Program-made: the position numbers and the translations under genes | From: Solirubrobacteraceae bacterium | GTDB taxonomy: Bacteria; Actinomycetota; Thermoleophilia; Solirubrobacterales; Solirubrobacteraceae | Reading direction: 5' to 3' | Assembly: GCA_030690545.1 (NCBI GenBank) | Contig: JAUYGN010000056.1 | Span: 1 to 64,000, forward strand | DNA length: 64,000 nucleotides | Shown: positions 1 to 9,886 of the stretch, one piece after another | How positions within the stretch are numbered: position 1 is the stretch's first letter | How the letters are laid out: the number at the start of each line of letters is the position of its first letter | Notes under the pieces: generated by a model | Database searches by the model: none | Told to the model about the DNA's origin: nothing | The model's input: the letters and a program-made list of their open reading frames with translations, nothing else

Positions 1-1872
<1,872 letters not shown>

Positions 1873-2035
1873 GGCCGCAGCTCGGCAGCGCCCACGTCTT
1901 GCGCAGAATCGTCACGGACACGTCTTGTTCTGTCACCGCAGGGGCGCCAGGCTGCGGGCATGAACAGCCACGCATGCATCGGGGACGGCGGGTGAGTGAG
2001 CGCTCGACGCGCTGGTCGACGCGACCGGGCGACGG

Positions 2036-2041
2036 TACGAT
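2036..2041 (+). promoter_or_regulatory. -10 box TACGAT of the Uma2 gene
   Basis: TACGAT lies 7 nt before the ATG at 2049 and no Shine-Dalgarno sequence fits between. This suggests a leaderless transcript, a pattern repeated at many genes in this window. Confidence 0.45.
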
Positions 2042-2048
2042 CGCTGCC

Positions 2049-2618
2049 ATGGCCGTACACGTGGACGCATCGCTGCCGGTTCATCCGCTCACCGTCGACG
2101 ACGTCGTGGCCATGGTCGACGCTGGCATCCTCGGCGAGGACGACAAGGTCGAGCTGCTCGACGGGGTGCTCGTCGAGATGAGCCCGCAGGGTTCCCCGCA
2201 CGCCACGGCCATCCGGCGTCTCAACAGGCTGCTCATGCCGGTGGTGCAGCCCGCCGGATTCGATGTCAGCCCGCAGTGCCCACTCGACGTGCTGAGCCCG
2301 ATCAGCCTGCCCGAGCCGGACATCGCGATCGTCCCGATCTCGGGCTGGGACGCCCACGCCGCCGGCGCCGTGCTCGTCATCGAGGTCAGCGTCACGTCGC
2401 GCGCGATCGACCTCGGCCGCAAGGCCGCGATCTACGCCGCCGCCGGCATCCCCGAGTACTGGGTGCTCGACCTCGCCGACCGCCGCCTCCTCGTACATCG
2501 CGAGCCCGCCGGCGACGGCTACGCGGACGTCGTGGCGAGGACCGACGCCGACGAGGTCACCGCCGCGCACCTGCCGTTGACCGTCGCGGTCGCCGAGCTC
2601 CTGCCGCCGCGCCCGTGA
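2049..2618 (+). CDS. Uma2 family endonuclease-like protein (DUF820)
   Basis: A 189-residue protein of the Uma2/DUF820 family, which has a PD-(D/E)XK nuclease fold. Family landmarks are VELLDGVLVEMSPQGSPHA near residue 35, the acidic PEPDIAIV strand (about 90), VLVIEVSVTS (about 110) and IPEYWVLDL (about 135), in the usual order and length. The biological target of this family is not established; many copies often occur per genome. A second copy lies at 52549. The gene stands alone with its own promoter-like box. The ATG was chosen because it follows that box and gives the standard N-terminus. Confidence 0.85.
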   Translation: MAVHVDASLPVHPLTVDDVVAMVDAGILGEDDKVELLDGVLVEMSPQGSPHATAIRRLNRLLMPVVQPAGFDVSPQCPLDVLSPISLPEPDIAIVPISGWDAHAAGAVLVIEVSVTSRAIDLGRKAAIYAAAGIPEYWVLDLADRRLLVHREPAGDGYADVVARTDADEVTAAHLPLTVAVAELLPPRP

Positions 2619-2637
2619 CCATGCGGCCGAGCGACGG

Positions 2638-5600
2638 TCACGCCGGACCGGTGAGATCCCACTTCGGCGCGTCGCCGGGCGCGGGCTCGTAGGCGCAGAA
2701 GATGCCCGTCCGGATGTCGGCGTCGAGCCGGCGCCCGAGCTCCGGGTCGTGTTCGGAGAGGCGCTTGAGCGCGGTGCGGATCGCGCGCGTGACGTTGACG
2801 CGAGCGCGCTCGGCGTCCGAGCCGGTCTTGCGGTCGCGGCCGTGCAGGCCGACGGCGCTCGACAGCTCGCGCGTGAGGAAGTCGAGCTCCTCGCGCAGGC
2901 GGGCGGCACGCGCCGGATCGTGCAGCGCCTCCGCCTCGTCGACCTGCGCCTGCAGCTCGGCGACGCGGGCGCGGTAGGCCGCCTTGGCCTGGTTGTCGAG
3001 CGCCGGGCCGGCGCCGTCCTCGCCGCGCGCGTGGATCTCGATGCCGGCGTCGGCGGCGATCGCCGCCGACGCGCTGCCCTTCGCCGCCGAGCCGCGTCCG
3101 CGGCCGCTCCGGCGAGCGCCGCTGCCGTCGCGACCGAGATCGAGCGCGTGCACCTCGACGTGCGGAGCACCGAGCAGGCGTGCGACGTGCGACAGGCCCT
3201 TCGCGTCGCGCAGCTGGATCTCGCGACCGGGCGGGCCGATCGTCCAGATGTCGCCGCGCCGGTAGAAGGCATGGCCGGCGGCGCGCACGGGGGCAGTCCC
3301 GTCCGCGCCGGTGAGCTCGCGGCCGCGCTCGCCGTCCTCGCCACGAGAGCGCCGCTGCGCTGCCGCGGCCAGCCCTGACGACGACGACGCGCCGGGCACC
3401 GCCGGCTTGTCGACCGCCACCTTCGGCCGCTCGCCGACCACCTCCGCGAGCTCCAGCTCGATCCCGGTAGCCATCGAGTCGGCACCCCAGCGCCGCGCCG
3501 TGGCGAGCGCCTGCTCCAGCAGCACCGCCGCCTCGGCGGGATGCCCCGCCGTCGCCGCGGCGAGCCCCGCGAAGCGCGCGACCGGCCCGAGGCAGAGCGC
3601 ACCCCGACCCGCGATCACGGCACGGTCGACGTAGGGCGCCAGCAGCAGACCCAGCTCAGCGCAGCGACGCGCATCGCCGAGCCGCGCGCCCGTGCGCACG
3701 AGCAGCGCGACCGTCGCCAGCCACTCCCCGTCACGCGGCATCCCGCCGATCCCGGCGCCCGCGCCGATCCCGATTCCGCCGCCCGGGCCACCGCCCGTCA
3801 GTGCCTCGAACCCTCGCCGCGCCTGCTCCATGCGACCCAGCACCGACAGCACGAACGCGTCCGCCGCGCGCCAGACGGGGATCGCGGGGTAGCGCCGCGC
3901 GAACTCCTCCAGCACCCCCTCGATCTCCGCCAGCCGCCCCTGCTCGGCCCGCAGCGCGAAGCGCTGGACGACGTGCAGCTGCTCGGCGTTCTGCGCCTGC
4001 ACCCCGCGACCGACCGTGAACGCCTGATCGGCGAACCGCTCGGCGTCGCGCAGTCGCCCCTGCAGGAGCGCGCGCGACGCCTCGAACAGCGGCACGTACC
4101 AGAGATGCAGCGGATCGCGCAGCTCGTCGGCGAGCCGCGCGTGAACCGCCAGCTCGATCTCGGCGCCGACCCAGTCGGCGAGCTCCATCAGCGACAGGAC
4201 CCGCCACGCATGGCCGCGCAGGACGAGCTCGCGATCGCGCACGTCCTCCCCCAGGGCGATGACGTCGCTCGCGATCTGCAGGCGCTCCTCGCCATGCTCC
4301 GGGCCGAGCAGCGTCAAGAACCGCGCCGACAGCGTCGATGCCAGCGTGGCGCGATCGCCGAGCCGTCGCGCCATCGAGACGGCCTGCTCGGCGAGCCCGA
4401 CGCGCTCGTCGGCGCGATCGGAGAAGTACAGCTCGGTCGCCATCCGGCCGAGCACGCGCGCGTGCAGCGCACTGTCGCCATCCTCGAGCGCCTCGAGCGC
4501 CTCGCCGAGCAGCCCGACGAGCACACCGTCGACGCGACCGAACTCGAAGCCGCCCATCCCCGCCCCGTAGCCGAGCGCGGCCCGTGCGAGGTGAGCCGCC
4601 GAGCCGATCCCCCGCGCCACCGCCGCCGCACGCAGGAACGTGTCCCGCGCCGTGCTCGCGTCGCCCGCGCGCGACTGTGCGGTGGCGAGCGCGAGCAGCA
4701 GGTCGCAGCGACGCGGCACGTCGGCGCGCTCCTGCAACCCGAGCACATGCAGCGCCCGCTCGAAGTGCTCGGCGGCCGCTTCGTAGGCGAGCAGCGCGAG
4801 CGCCCGCTCGCCCGCTCGCACGGAGTAGTCGAGCGCCTTGGCCAGATCGCCCGTCGTCGCCGCGACGAAGAAGTGATGTGCGAGCTCGGCGACGTGCTGA
4901 TCGATATCGCCGGCGTAGCGCTGCTCGAGCGCCAGGCCGACCGCGCGGTGCAGCTCTCCGCGGCGCTGCGGGCCGAGGTCGCTGTAGAGCGTCTCGCGAA
5001 TCAGCCCTTGGGCGAAGCCGTAGACGCCCAGCGCAGGCGGCCGCTCGACGACGACGCCGCTGGCGACGGCCTCCCCGAGCGCCGCGTCGAGCGTGCTCGC
5101 GTCGCAGCCGGCGACGCGCTGCAGCATGTCCAGCCGGAACTCGCGCCCGATCACCGACGCGGTCAGCAACAGCGACCGCGTCGCTTCGGGCAGTGGCTGC
5201 AGGCGATCGCGAATCGTCTCGCGCACGCCGTCGGGGATCCGCACGTCGGCGACCCGCGCGATGTCGTCGAGGCGCCCCTCGGCGCTCAGCAGCCGCACGA
5301 CCTCGTCGACGAAGAACGGGTTTCCCTCCGTCGCGCTGTGGATCGCGCGCACGACCCGATCGGGCGCGGGCCGGCCGGCGACGCGCCGCACGACCTCGGC
5401 GACGTCGTGCTCGCGCAGCCCGCGCAACGGCAGCCGCTGGCCGTGGCGCAGGATGTCCGCGAGCGTCGCCGCGAGCTGCGTGTCGAGCCGAGCCTCGTCC
5501 TCGCGGTAGGTTCCGACGATGAGGATCGGCGCGTCGCGGACGTGCACGGCGAGGAAGTCGAGCAGCAGCAACGACGGCCGATCGGCGCCGTGCATGTCGT

Positions 5601-6120
5601 CGAGGATCAGCACGAGCGGGTTCAAGCCGGCAGCCGCGCGCAGCAGCGACGTGATCGCGTCGAAGAGCTGAAACCGCCCCGCATCGGAGTCGCCGGGATC
5701 GGGGGCCGCGACGCCGGCGGCAGCCGGCGCCGTCACAGCATCGGCTCGATCCGCGCCAGACGCGTGCTCCTTGGGCGCGCGCGCGAGCGACGGCACCAGG
5801 CGCATCAGCCGTCCGGTCGTCTCGGGGCTGAGCGTGGCGAGCACGGTCGCGATGTCGCGCTGTGACCCCAGGCGCCGCAGGATCCTCAGCCACGGCCAGT
5901 ACGAAGGCGCGCCGCCGCCGTCCCAGGCACGGCCCCAGAGGACGGTCGCGCCGGCAGCCACGGCCTCGGTGCCGATCGCGTCGGCCAGCGCCGTCTTGCC
6001 CACGCCGGGGTCGCCGGCCACCATGAACAGCCGGCCGCGCTCAGCGAGCGCGCCTTCCAGGCCCTGGCGCAACTCGGCCAGCTCGCGGTCGCGCCCGACC
6101 AAGGTCCCCGAAGCGGTCAC
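2638..6120 (-). CDS. large AAA/STAND-type ATPase with TPR-like repeats, putative regulator
   Basis: A 1160-residue cytoplasmic protein starting at a GTG. The N-terminus (LVGRDRELAEL, Walker A GDPGVGKT at 36-43, Walker B LVLILDDMHGAD at about 169-180) matches the AAA_16 module of LuxR-type and adenylate-cyclase-associated regulators. The middle (about 400-900) is alanine/leucine-rich helical repeat sequence of TPR type. The last 200 residues form a separate module ending in ARVNVTRAIRTALKRL and an ADIRTGIFCAYEP motif, found at the end of many actinobacterial ATPases of this class. No LuxR-type helix-turn-helix is visible, so DNA binding is not shown. A glycine-rich insert lies in the repeat region. 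The function is probably signal transduction; the ligand is unknown. It converges on the Uma2 gene. Confidence 0.75.
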   Translation of the reverse strand: MTASGTLVGRDRELAELRQGLEGALAERGRLFMVAGDPGVGKTALADAIGTEAVAAGATVLWGRAWDGGGAPSYWPWLRILRRLGSQRDIATVLATLSPETTGRLMRLVPSLARAPKEHASGADRADAVTAPAAAGVAAPDPGDSDAGRFQLFDAITSLLRAAAGLNPLVLILDDMHGADRPSLLLLDFLAVHVRDAPILIVGTYREDEARLDTQLAATLADILRHGQRLPLRGLREHDVAEVVRRVAGRPAPDRVVRAIHSATEGNPFFVDEVVRLLSAEGRLDDIARVADVRIPDGVRETIRDRLQPLPEATRSLLLTASVIGREFRLDMLQRVAGCDASTLDAALGEAVASGVVVERPPALGVYGFAQGLIRETLYSDLGPQRRGELHRAVGLALEQRYAGDIDQHVAELAHHFFVAATTGDLAKALDYSVRAGERALALLAYEAAAEHFERALHVLGLQERADVPRRCDLLLALATAQSRAGDASTARDTFLRAAAVARGIGSAAHLARAALGYGAGMGGFEFGRVDGVLVGLLGEALEALEDGDSALHARVLGRMATELYFSDRADERVGLAEQAVSMARRLGDRATLASTLSARFLTLLGPEHGEERLQIASDVIALGEDVRDRELVLRGHAWRVLSLMELADWVGAEIELAVHARLADELRDPLHLWYVPLFEASRALLQGRLRDAERFADQAFTVGRGVQAQNAEQLHVVQRFALRAEQGRLAEIEGVLEEFARRYPAIPVWRAADAFVLSVLGRMEQARRGFEALTGGGPGGGIGIGAGAGIGGMPRDGEWLATVALLVRTGARLGDARRCAELGLLLAPYVDRAVIAGRGALCLGPVARFAGLAAATAGHPAEAAVLLEQALATARRWGADSMATGIELELAEVVGERPKVAVDKPAVPGASSSSGLAAAAQRRSRGEDGERGRELTGADGTAPVRAAGHAFYRRGDIWTIGPPGREIQLRDAKGLSHVARLLGAPHVEVHALDLGRDGSGARRSGRGRGSAAKGSASAAIAADAGIEIHARGEDGAGPALDNQAKAAYRARVAELQAQVDEAEALHDPARAARLREELDFLTRELSSAVGLHGRDRKTGSDAERARVNVTRAIRTALKRLSEHDPELGRRLDADIRTGIFCAYEPAPGDAPKWDLTGPA

Positions 6121-6126
6121 GGGCGG

Positions 6127-6132
6127 AGTGTA
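6127..6132 (-). promoter_or_regulatory. -10 box TACACT of the ATPase gene
   Basis: Read on the minus strand, TACACT ends 6 nt before the GTG start at 6120, fitting a leaderless start. The rest of the gap up to 6337 separates two divergent genes and holds no other recognisable feature. Confidence 0.4.
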
Positions 6133-6337
6133 GGTCCGTTCGGCGGCCGCGCGAGAAGACCTCGACCGGCGTGCCCACCCGGGGCGTGCGACGCCTGCTC
6201 ACCCGGTCGCGGCACCGAGCCGAACGCCGGTTCATCGAGCGCGCCACGCAGCCGATCGCCGGCCGGTTTCGCGCGGTTCGGCGCGAAGTGGGATACAACG
6301 GTGCCACCAGCCCACGCTCGCAGCAGATGGAGGCGCC

Positions 6338-6619
6338 ATGCCCACGTACCTGATGCTCTCGACCCTGACTCCCGACGGCGTCCAGACCGTGAAGAACAAC
6401 CCGCAGCGCATCCTCGAGGTCAACCGCGAGGTCGAGCAGCTGGGGGCGACCGTCAAGGCGCAGTGGAGCACGCTTGGCCGCTTTGACTTCGTCAGCATCG
6501 TCGAGGCTCCCGACGAGCTGACGATGACGCGCGTCTCGCTCGAGCTCGGCTCGCGCGGCACGTCGCACTACGAGACGCTGCCGGCGATCCCGATCGACGA
6601 CTTCATCGCCGCGATCTGA
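6338..6619 (+). CDS. GYD domain protein
   Basis: A 93-residue protein matching the small GYD-domain family throughout: MPTYLMLSTLTPDGVQTVK at the start, and a central GRFDFVSIVEAPDE segment standing where the family usually has GxYD. The fold is ferredoxin-like (alpha/beta, probably dimeric) and the biochemical role is unknown. GGAGG about 6 nt before the ATG is a good ribosome binding site, unlike many neighbours that look leaderless. It stands alone, divergent from the ATPase. Confidence 0.8.
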   Translation: MPTYLMLSTLTPDGVQTVKNNPQRILEVNREVEQLGATVKAQWSTLGRFDFVSIVEAPDELTMTRVSLELGSRGTSHYETLPAIPIDDFIAAI

Positions 6620-6624
6620 AGTGC

Positions 6625-6630
6625 TACGCT
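6625..6630 (+). promoter_or_regulatory. -10 box TACGCT of the first TA operon
   Basis: TACGCT is followed by exactly 7 nt and the antitoxin ATG at 6638, consistent with leaderless transcription of the antitoxin. Confidence 0.45.
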
Positions 6631-6637
6631 GACGCAC

Positions 6638-6919
6638 ATGTCGAACACGGTCGGCGTTCGCGAGCTGCGCCAGAACCTCAGCCGCTACCTCGACCGCGTC
6701 AAGGCCGGCGAGGGATTCATCGTGACCGAGCGCGGCGAGGAGGTCGCGCGCCTGACGCCGTCGGCCCGCCACGAGACGCCGCTCGCCCAGCTCGTCGCGG
6801 AGCGCGGCGCGAGCATTCCGCGAGCCGACCTGCTTGACACATTGGCGCCGCCGACCGCTCCGGCGCAGGGGCCGCCGAGCGGCGACGTGCTCGACGAGCT
6901 GCGCGAGGAGCGGTTCTGA
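6638..6919 (+). CDS. Phd/YefM-type antitoxin
   Basis: A 93-residue protein beginning SNTVGVRELRQNLSRYLD, the classic Phd/YefM DNA-binding fold, followed by VTERGEEVARLTP. The C-terminal 35 residues are the probable disordered toxin-binding tail. Antitoxins of this family neutralise a PIN RNase and repress their own operon. The partner toxin overlaps its stop codon at 6916. The pair lies immediately upstream of purD on the same strand. Confidence 0.88.
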   Translation: MSNTVGVRELRQNLSRYLDRVKAGEGFIVTERGEEVARLTPSARHETPLAQLVAERGASIPRADLLDTLAPPTAPAQGPPSGDVLDELREERF

Positions 6920-7338
6920 GCACCGTCGCCACCGCCGCCACGATCGCCTATCTCGACACGTCGGCATATCTGAAGGTCGTGCTCGACGAGCGCGAGTCGG
7001 CGGCGCTGCGCGAGGAGCTGTCGCGCTGGCCCGCGCGAGTCTCCAGCCGGCTGCTGATCGTCGAGAGCCTGCGCGCCTGCACGCGCTACGGGCCGGAGCT
7101 CGTCGAACGTGCCCGAGCCGGACTCGCCGACGTCGCGCTGCTGCCGATGGACGACGAGCTGCTGCTCGCGGCGGGGCAGCTGCAGCCACCCGGGCTGCGC
7201 TCGCTGGACGCGATCCATCTCGCGACCGCGCTCAGCATCCGCGACCGCGTCGGCGTCCTGCTGTGCTACGACACGCGCCTCGCGGACGCCGCGCGCGCAG
7301 CGGGCCTTCCGATCGCGCGGCCCGGTGCGGACCGATGA
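6916..7338 (+). CDS. PIN-domain toxin (VapC-like), probable CTG start
   Basis: The first catalytic Asp of the PIN RNase fold lies in IAYLDTSAYLK, upstream of the first GTG in this frame (6979), so that GTG cannot be the true start. No ATG, GTG or TTG exists between the previous in-frame stop (6835) and that motif. CTG at 6916 does: it has GAGGAG at 6905-6910 with 5 nt spacing and overlaps the antitoxin stop as CTGA. From there the protein has 140 residues, with the second acidic site in IVESLRA, SLDAIHLATA and a C-terminal Asp in CYDTRLADAA. Its own stop overlaps the purD start (ATGA), so toxin and purD should be translationally coupled. Confidence 0.8.
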   Translation: MSTVATAATIAYLDTSAYLKVVLDERESAALREELSRWPARVSSRLLIVESLRACTRYGPELVERARAGLADVALLPMDDELLLAAGQLQPPGLRSLDAIHLATALSIRDRVGVLLCYDTRLADAARAAGLPIARPGADR

Positions 7339-8609
7339 CCGCCCGCCCGCGGATCCTCGTCGTCGGCGCCGGCGGGCGCGAGCATGCGCTCGTGCGCGCG
7401 CTGCAGCGCTCGGCGTCCGAGCCGGAGCTGCTGTGCGCGCCCGGCAACCCCGGCATCGCGGCCGGCGCGCGGCTCCTGCCGGTCGCCGTCGACGACGTCG
7501 CCGGGCTCGCCGGTGCCGCGCAGGACGCCGCCTGCGATCTCGTCGTGATCGGCCCCGAGGCGCCGCTCGTCGGCGGGCTCGCCGACGAGCTGGCGGCGCG
7601 CGGCATCGCGGCGTTCGGGCCGAGCGCGGCGGCGGCGCGGCTGGAGGGGTCGAAGGCGTTCGCCAAGGAGGTGATGGAGGCCGCCGGCGTGCCGACCGCG
7701 CGCTGGAGCGTCGTCGACGACGTCGACGCGGGGATGGCGGCGATCGAGCGCTACCCGGTCGTCCTGAAGTTCGACGGCCTCGCCGCCGGCAAGGGCGTCG
7801 TGATCGCCGCCGATGCCCGCCAGGCACGGGCCGCGCTCGAGGAGTTCCTCGTCGCGCGCCGCTTCGGCGCGGGCCGCGTCGTCGTCGAGGAGTGCCTGGA
7901 GGGCGAGGAGCTGTCGCTGCTGGCGCTGTGCGACGGCGAGCGCGCGCTGCCGATGGCGCCGGCGCAGGACTACAAGCGGATCTTCGACGGCGACGAGGGC
8001 CCGAACACCGGCGGGATGGGCTCCTACTCGCCGGTGCCGGGCATCGGGCCCGAGCGGGTCGCGCAGATCGCCGCGCTCGTGCACCAGCCGATCGTCGACC
8101 TGCTGGCCGCCCGCGGGACCCCGTTCCACGGCGTGCTCTACGCCGGGATCATGCTGACCGCGGACGGGCCGAAGGTGCTCGAGTACAACGTGCGCTTCGG
8201 CGATCCCGAGACGCAGGCGGTGCTGCCGCGACTGCGCTCGGACGCCCACGAGCTGCTGGCGGCGGCGGCCCGGCCCGGCGGCCTGGCCGGCGCCCGGCTG
8301 GACTTCGGCGACGACTGGGCGGTGACGCTCGTGCTCGCCAGCGCCGGCTACCCGGAGGCGCCGCGGACCGGCGACGTGATCGCGGGCCTCGACGAGGTCG
8401 ACGCGGCGATCGAGGTCACGCACGCGGGCACCGCCCGGCGCGACGAGGACGGCGCGATCGTGACCGCCGGCGGGCGCGTGCTGAACGTCACCGCGCTCGC
8501 GGCGACGCCCGCGCTCGCGCGCGATGGTGCCTACGCGGCGGCGCGCGGGATCTCGTTCGCGGGCAGCCAGCTGCGCAGCGACATCGCCCTGCGCGCGGTC
8601 GATCGGTAG
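7335..8609 (+). CDS. purD: phosphoribosylamine--glycine ligase (GARS)
   Basis: PurD joins phosphoribosylamine and glycine with ATP to give GAR in purine synthesis. At 424 residues it has the normal single-domain length. Visible are the N-terminal VVGAGGREHAL (9-19), the ATP-grasp loop DGLAAGKGV (about 147-155), PNTGGMGSYSP, and LEYNVRFGDPETQ with metal ligands. The start overlaps the toxin stop by ATGA and there is no separate promoter box, so expression depends at least partly on the upstream TA operon. Another TA pair follows it. Confidence 0.97.
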   Translation: MTARPRILVVGAGGREHALVRALQRSASEPELLCAPGNPGIAAGARLLPVAVDDVAGLAGAAQDAACDLVVIGPEAPLVGGLADELAARGIAAFGPSAAAARLEGSKAFAKEVMEAAGVPTARWSVVDDVDAGMAAIERYPVVLKFDGLAAGKGVVIAADARQARAALEEFLVARRFGAGRVVVEECLEGEELSLLALCDGERALPMAPAQDYKRIFDGDEGPNTGGMGSYSPVPGIGPERVAQIAALVHQPIVDLLAARGTPFHGVLYAGIMLTADGPKVLEYNVRFGDPETQAVLPRLRSDAHELLAAAARPGGLAGARLDFGDDWAVTLVLASAGYPEAPRTGDVIAGLDEVDAAIEVTHAGTARRDEDGAIVTAGGRVLNVTALAATPALARDGAYAAARGISFAGSQLRSDIALRAVDR

Positions 8610-8624
8610 GGGGAGAACCGGCGC

Positions 8625-8644
8625 CCTTTACGATACGGTAAAGG
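8625..8644 (+). promoter_or_regulatory. inverted repeat operator over the AbrB-type antitoxin promoter
   Basis: A perfect 7-bp inverted repeat (CCTTTAC, 6 nt, GTAAAGG) ends 2 nt before the antitoxin ATG at 8647. It contains a -10-like TACGGT (8634-8639) placed 7 nt before the ATG. The repeat is well placed for autorepression by the antitoxin dimer. Confidence 0.5.
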
Positions 8645-8646
8645 CT

Positions 8647-8865
8647 ATGCCGCGCATCTCCAGCAAGCATCAGGTGACGCTACCCGTCGAGATGCTCGAG
8701 CTGGCGGGCCTCCGGGCCGGTGACGAGGTCACCTTCGAAGCCGACGGTCCCGACCGGATCGTCGTGCGCCGGACACCGCCCGAGCCGCACCGCGCACTTG
8801 GGGTCTTCGACGGCCTCTACGAGCCGGGCTACCTCGAGCGATTGCGCTCGCAGGAACGCGCGTGA
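8647..8865 (+). CDS. AbrB/MazE-type (SpoVT-like) antitoxin
   Basis: A 72-residue protein: the N-terminal swapped-hairpin DNA-binding domain (ISSKHQVTLPVEML, LRAGDEVTFEADGPDRIVV) is followed by a short tail (LGVFDGLYEPGYLERL) of the type that wraps the toxin. The gene overlaps the next one by GTGA, the usual layout of an antitoxin-PIN toxin pair. The ATG was chosen from domain length and the operator directly upstream. Confidence 0.85.
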   Translation: MPRISSKHQVTLPVEMLELAGLRAGDEVTFEADGPDRIVVRRTPPEPHRALGVFDGLYEPGYLERLRSQERA

Positions 8866-9263
8866 GCGCGTGCGTGCTCGACACCGACGTCGTCATCGCA
8901 GCCCTCGATCGTCGTGACGCGCACCACGCTCACGCGGCAGCCGCGATCACCGCGATGATCGACTCCGACACCGAGCTGCTGCTGTCGCTGATCAACTACG
9001 CGGAGACGCTCGTCAAGCCCGCCGAGAGCGAAGCGACGCTGCGGGCGGCGATCGGCGCGCTCGGATCGCTGGGCATTCGTCTTGTCGCTCCGACGCCCGC
9101 GATCGCACGCGACGCAGCCCGGCACCGCGGTCTGAACGTCAGCCTCGCCGACGGCTTCGCGATCGCGACGGCGCAAGCGCGTGGAGCGGCGCTTGCCTCC
9201 TTCGACACGCGCGTGCGCCGGGCCCTGCGTACCACGGGCATCGATCTGGCTGCCGGGCTATGA
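8862..9263 (+). CDS. PIN-domain toxin (VapC-like)
   Basis: A 133-residue PIN RNase. The first acidic residue is in CVLDTDVVIAALDRRD (Asp7), the second in LINYAETLVKP, the third in VSLADGFAIATA, and the fourth region is SFDTRVRRAL, so the catalytic set looks intact. The GTG start overlaps the antitoxin stop. Such toxins cut tRNA or rRNA; the target here cannot be read from sequence. It ends 25 nt before purE. Confidence 0.88.
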   Translation: MSACVLDTDVVIAALDRRDAHHAHAAAAITAMIDSDTELLLSLINYAETLVKPAESEATLRAAIGALGSLGIRLVAPTPAIARDAARHRGLNVSLADGFAIATAQARGAALASFDTRVRRALRTTGIDLAAGL

Positions 9264-9288
9264 GTCACCGAAGCGAAAGGACGGGCGG

Positions 9289-9765
9289 ATGAACGAGCAG
9301 ACAGGGCCGGCGAGCGAGACCGAGACCGAGGTCGCGGTGCAGCTTGCGGAGATCGAGGTCGATCCCCCGCGGGTCGGGATCATCATGGGCTCCAAGAGCG
9401 ACATGGACGTGATGGACGGCGCCGCGAGCGTCCTGCGCGAGGCGGGCGTCCGCCACGAGGTGCGGGTGATGTCGGCGCACCGCGAGCCCGAGCTCGTCGC
9501 CGAGTACTGCCGCAACGCCCGCATCCGGGGCGTGCGCGTGATCGTCGCCGGCGCCGGCCTGTCGGCGGCGCTGCCCGGCGTCGCCGCCGCGCACACCGAC
9601 CTGCCGGTGATCGGCGTCCCGCTGTCCAGCCGGCTGTCGGCGATGGGCGGGCTGGACGCGATCCTGTCGGTCCTGCAGATGCCGCCGGGCGTGCCGGTCG
9701 CGGGTGTCGGCCTGGACAACGCGAAGAACGCCGGGCACCTCGCGCTGCGGATCCTGCGCAGCTGA
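9289..9765 (+). CDS. purE: N5-carboxyaminoimidazole ribonucleotide mutase
   Basis: PurE class I converts N5-CAIR to CAIR. The protein has 158 residues, with an N-terminal extension of about 28 residues that the family usually lacks. It has GIIMGSKSDMDVM (30-42), the catalytic SAHREPE (about 62), AGAGLSAALPGVAA and GVPLSS. A GAAAGGA site lies about 8 nt before the ATG. purK is not next to it and is not in the window. Confidence 0.95.
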   Translation: MNEQTGPASETETEVAVQLAEIEVDPPRVGIIMGSKSDMDVMDGAASVLREAGVRHEVRVMSAHREPELVAEYCRNARIRGVRVIVAGAGLSAALPGVAAAHTDLPVIGVPLSSRLSAMGGLDAILSVLQMPPGVPVAGVGLDNAKNAGHLALRILRS

Positions 9766-9767
9766 AC

Positions 9768-9781
9768 GCCGATCGATCGGC
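9768..9781. repeat. 14-nt perfect palindrome behind purE
   Basis: GCCGATCGATCGGC follows the purE stop by 2 nt. It could be a protein site or part of a weak terminator; there is no loop for a stable hairpin. Confidence 0.3.
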
Positions 9782-9810
9782 AGCTCGCGAGCGTCGTCGG
9801 TCGGTGCCGA

Positions 9811-9836
9811 TTGACACGCGCGACGACGGGTAGCCT
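9811..9836 (+). promoter_or_regulatory. candidate promoter of the graspetide operon
   Basis: A perfect -35 TTGACA (9811-9816) and a -10-like TAGCCT (9831-9836) precede the precursor gene. The spacer is only 14 nt, shorter than the usual 17, so either another -35 is used or an alternative sigma factor acts. Confidence 0.35.
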
Positions 9837-9886
9837 CGCCCAAGGGACGCCACCGTCGTACAACGCGAACCGAAAGGACACGCGTC

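Noticed and set aside
3541-5865. Very long open frame antisense to the large ATPase
   Set aside because: It arises from GC-rich third positions of the minus-strand gene; its residues are Arg/Ala/Gln-rich without any family motif, while the minus strand has clear Walker motifs.
6979-7338. PIN toxin starting at GTG 6979
   Set aside because: This would remove the first catalytic Asp (IAYLDTSAY); the CTG at 6916 with an ideal ribosome binding site explains the whole domain.
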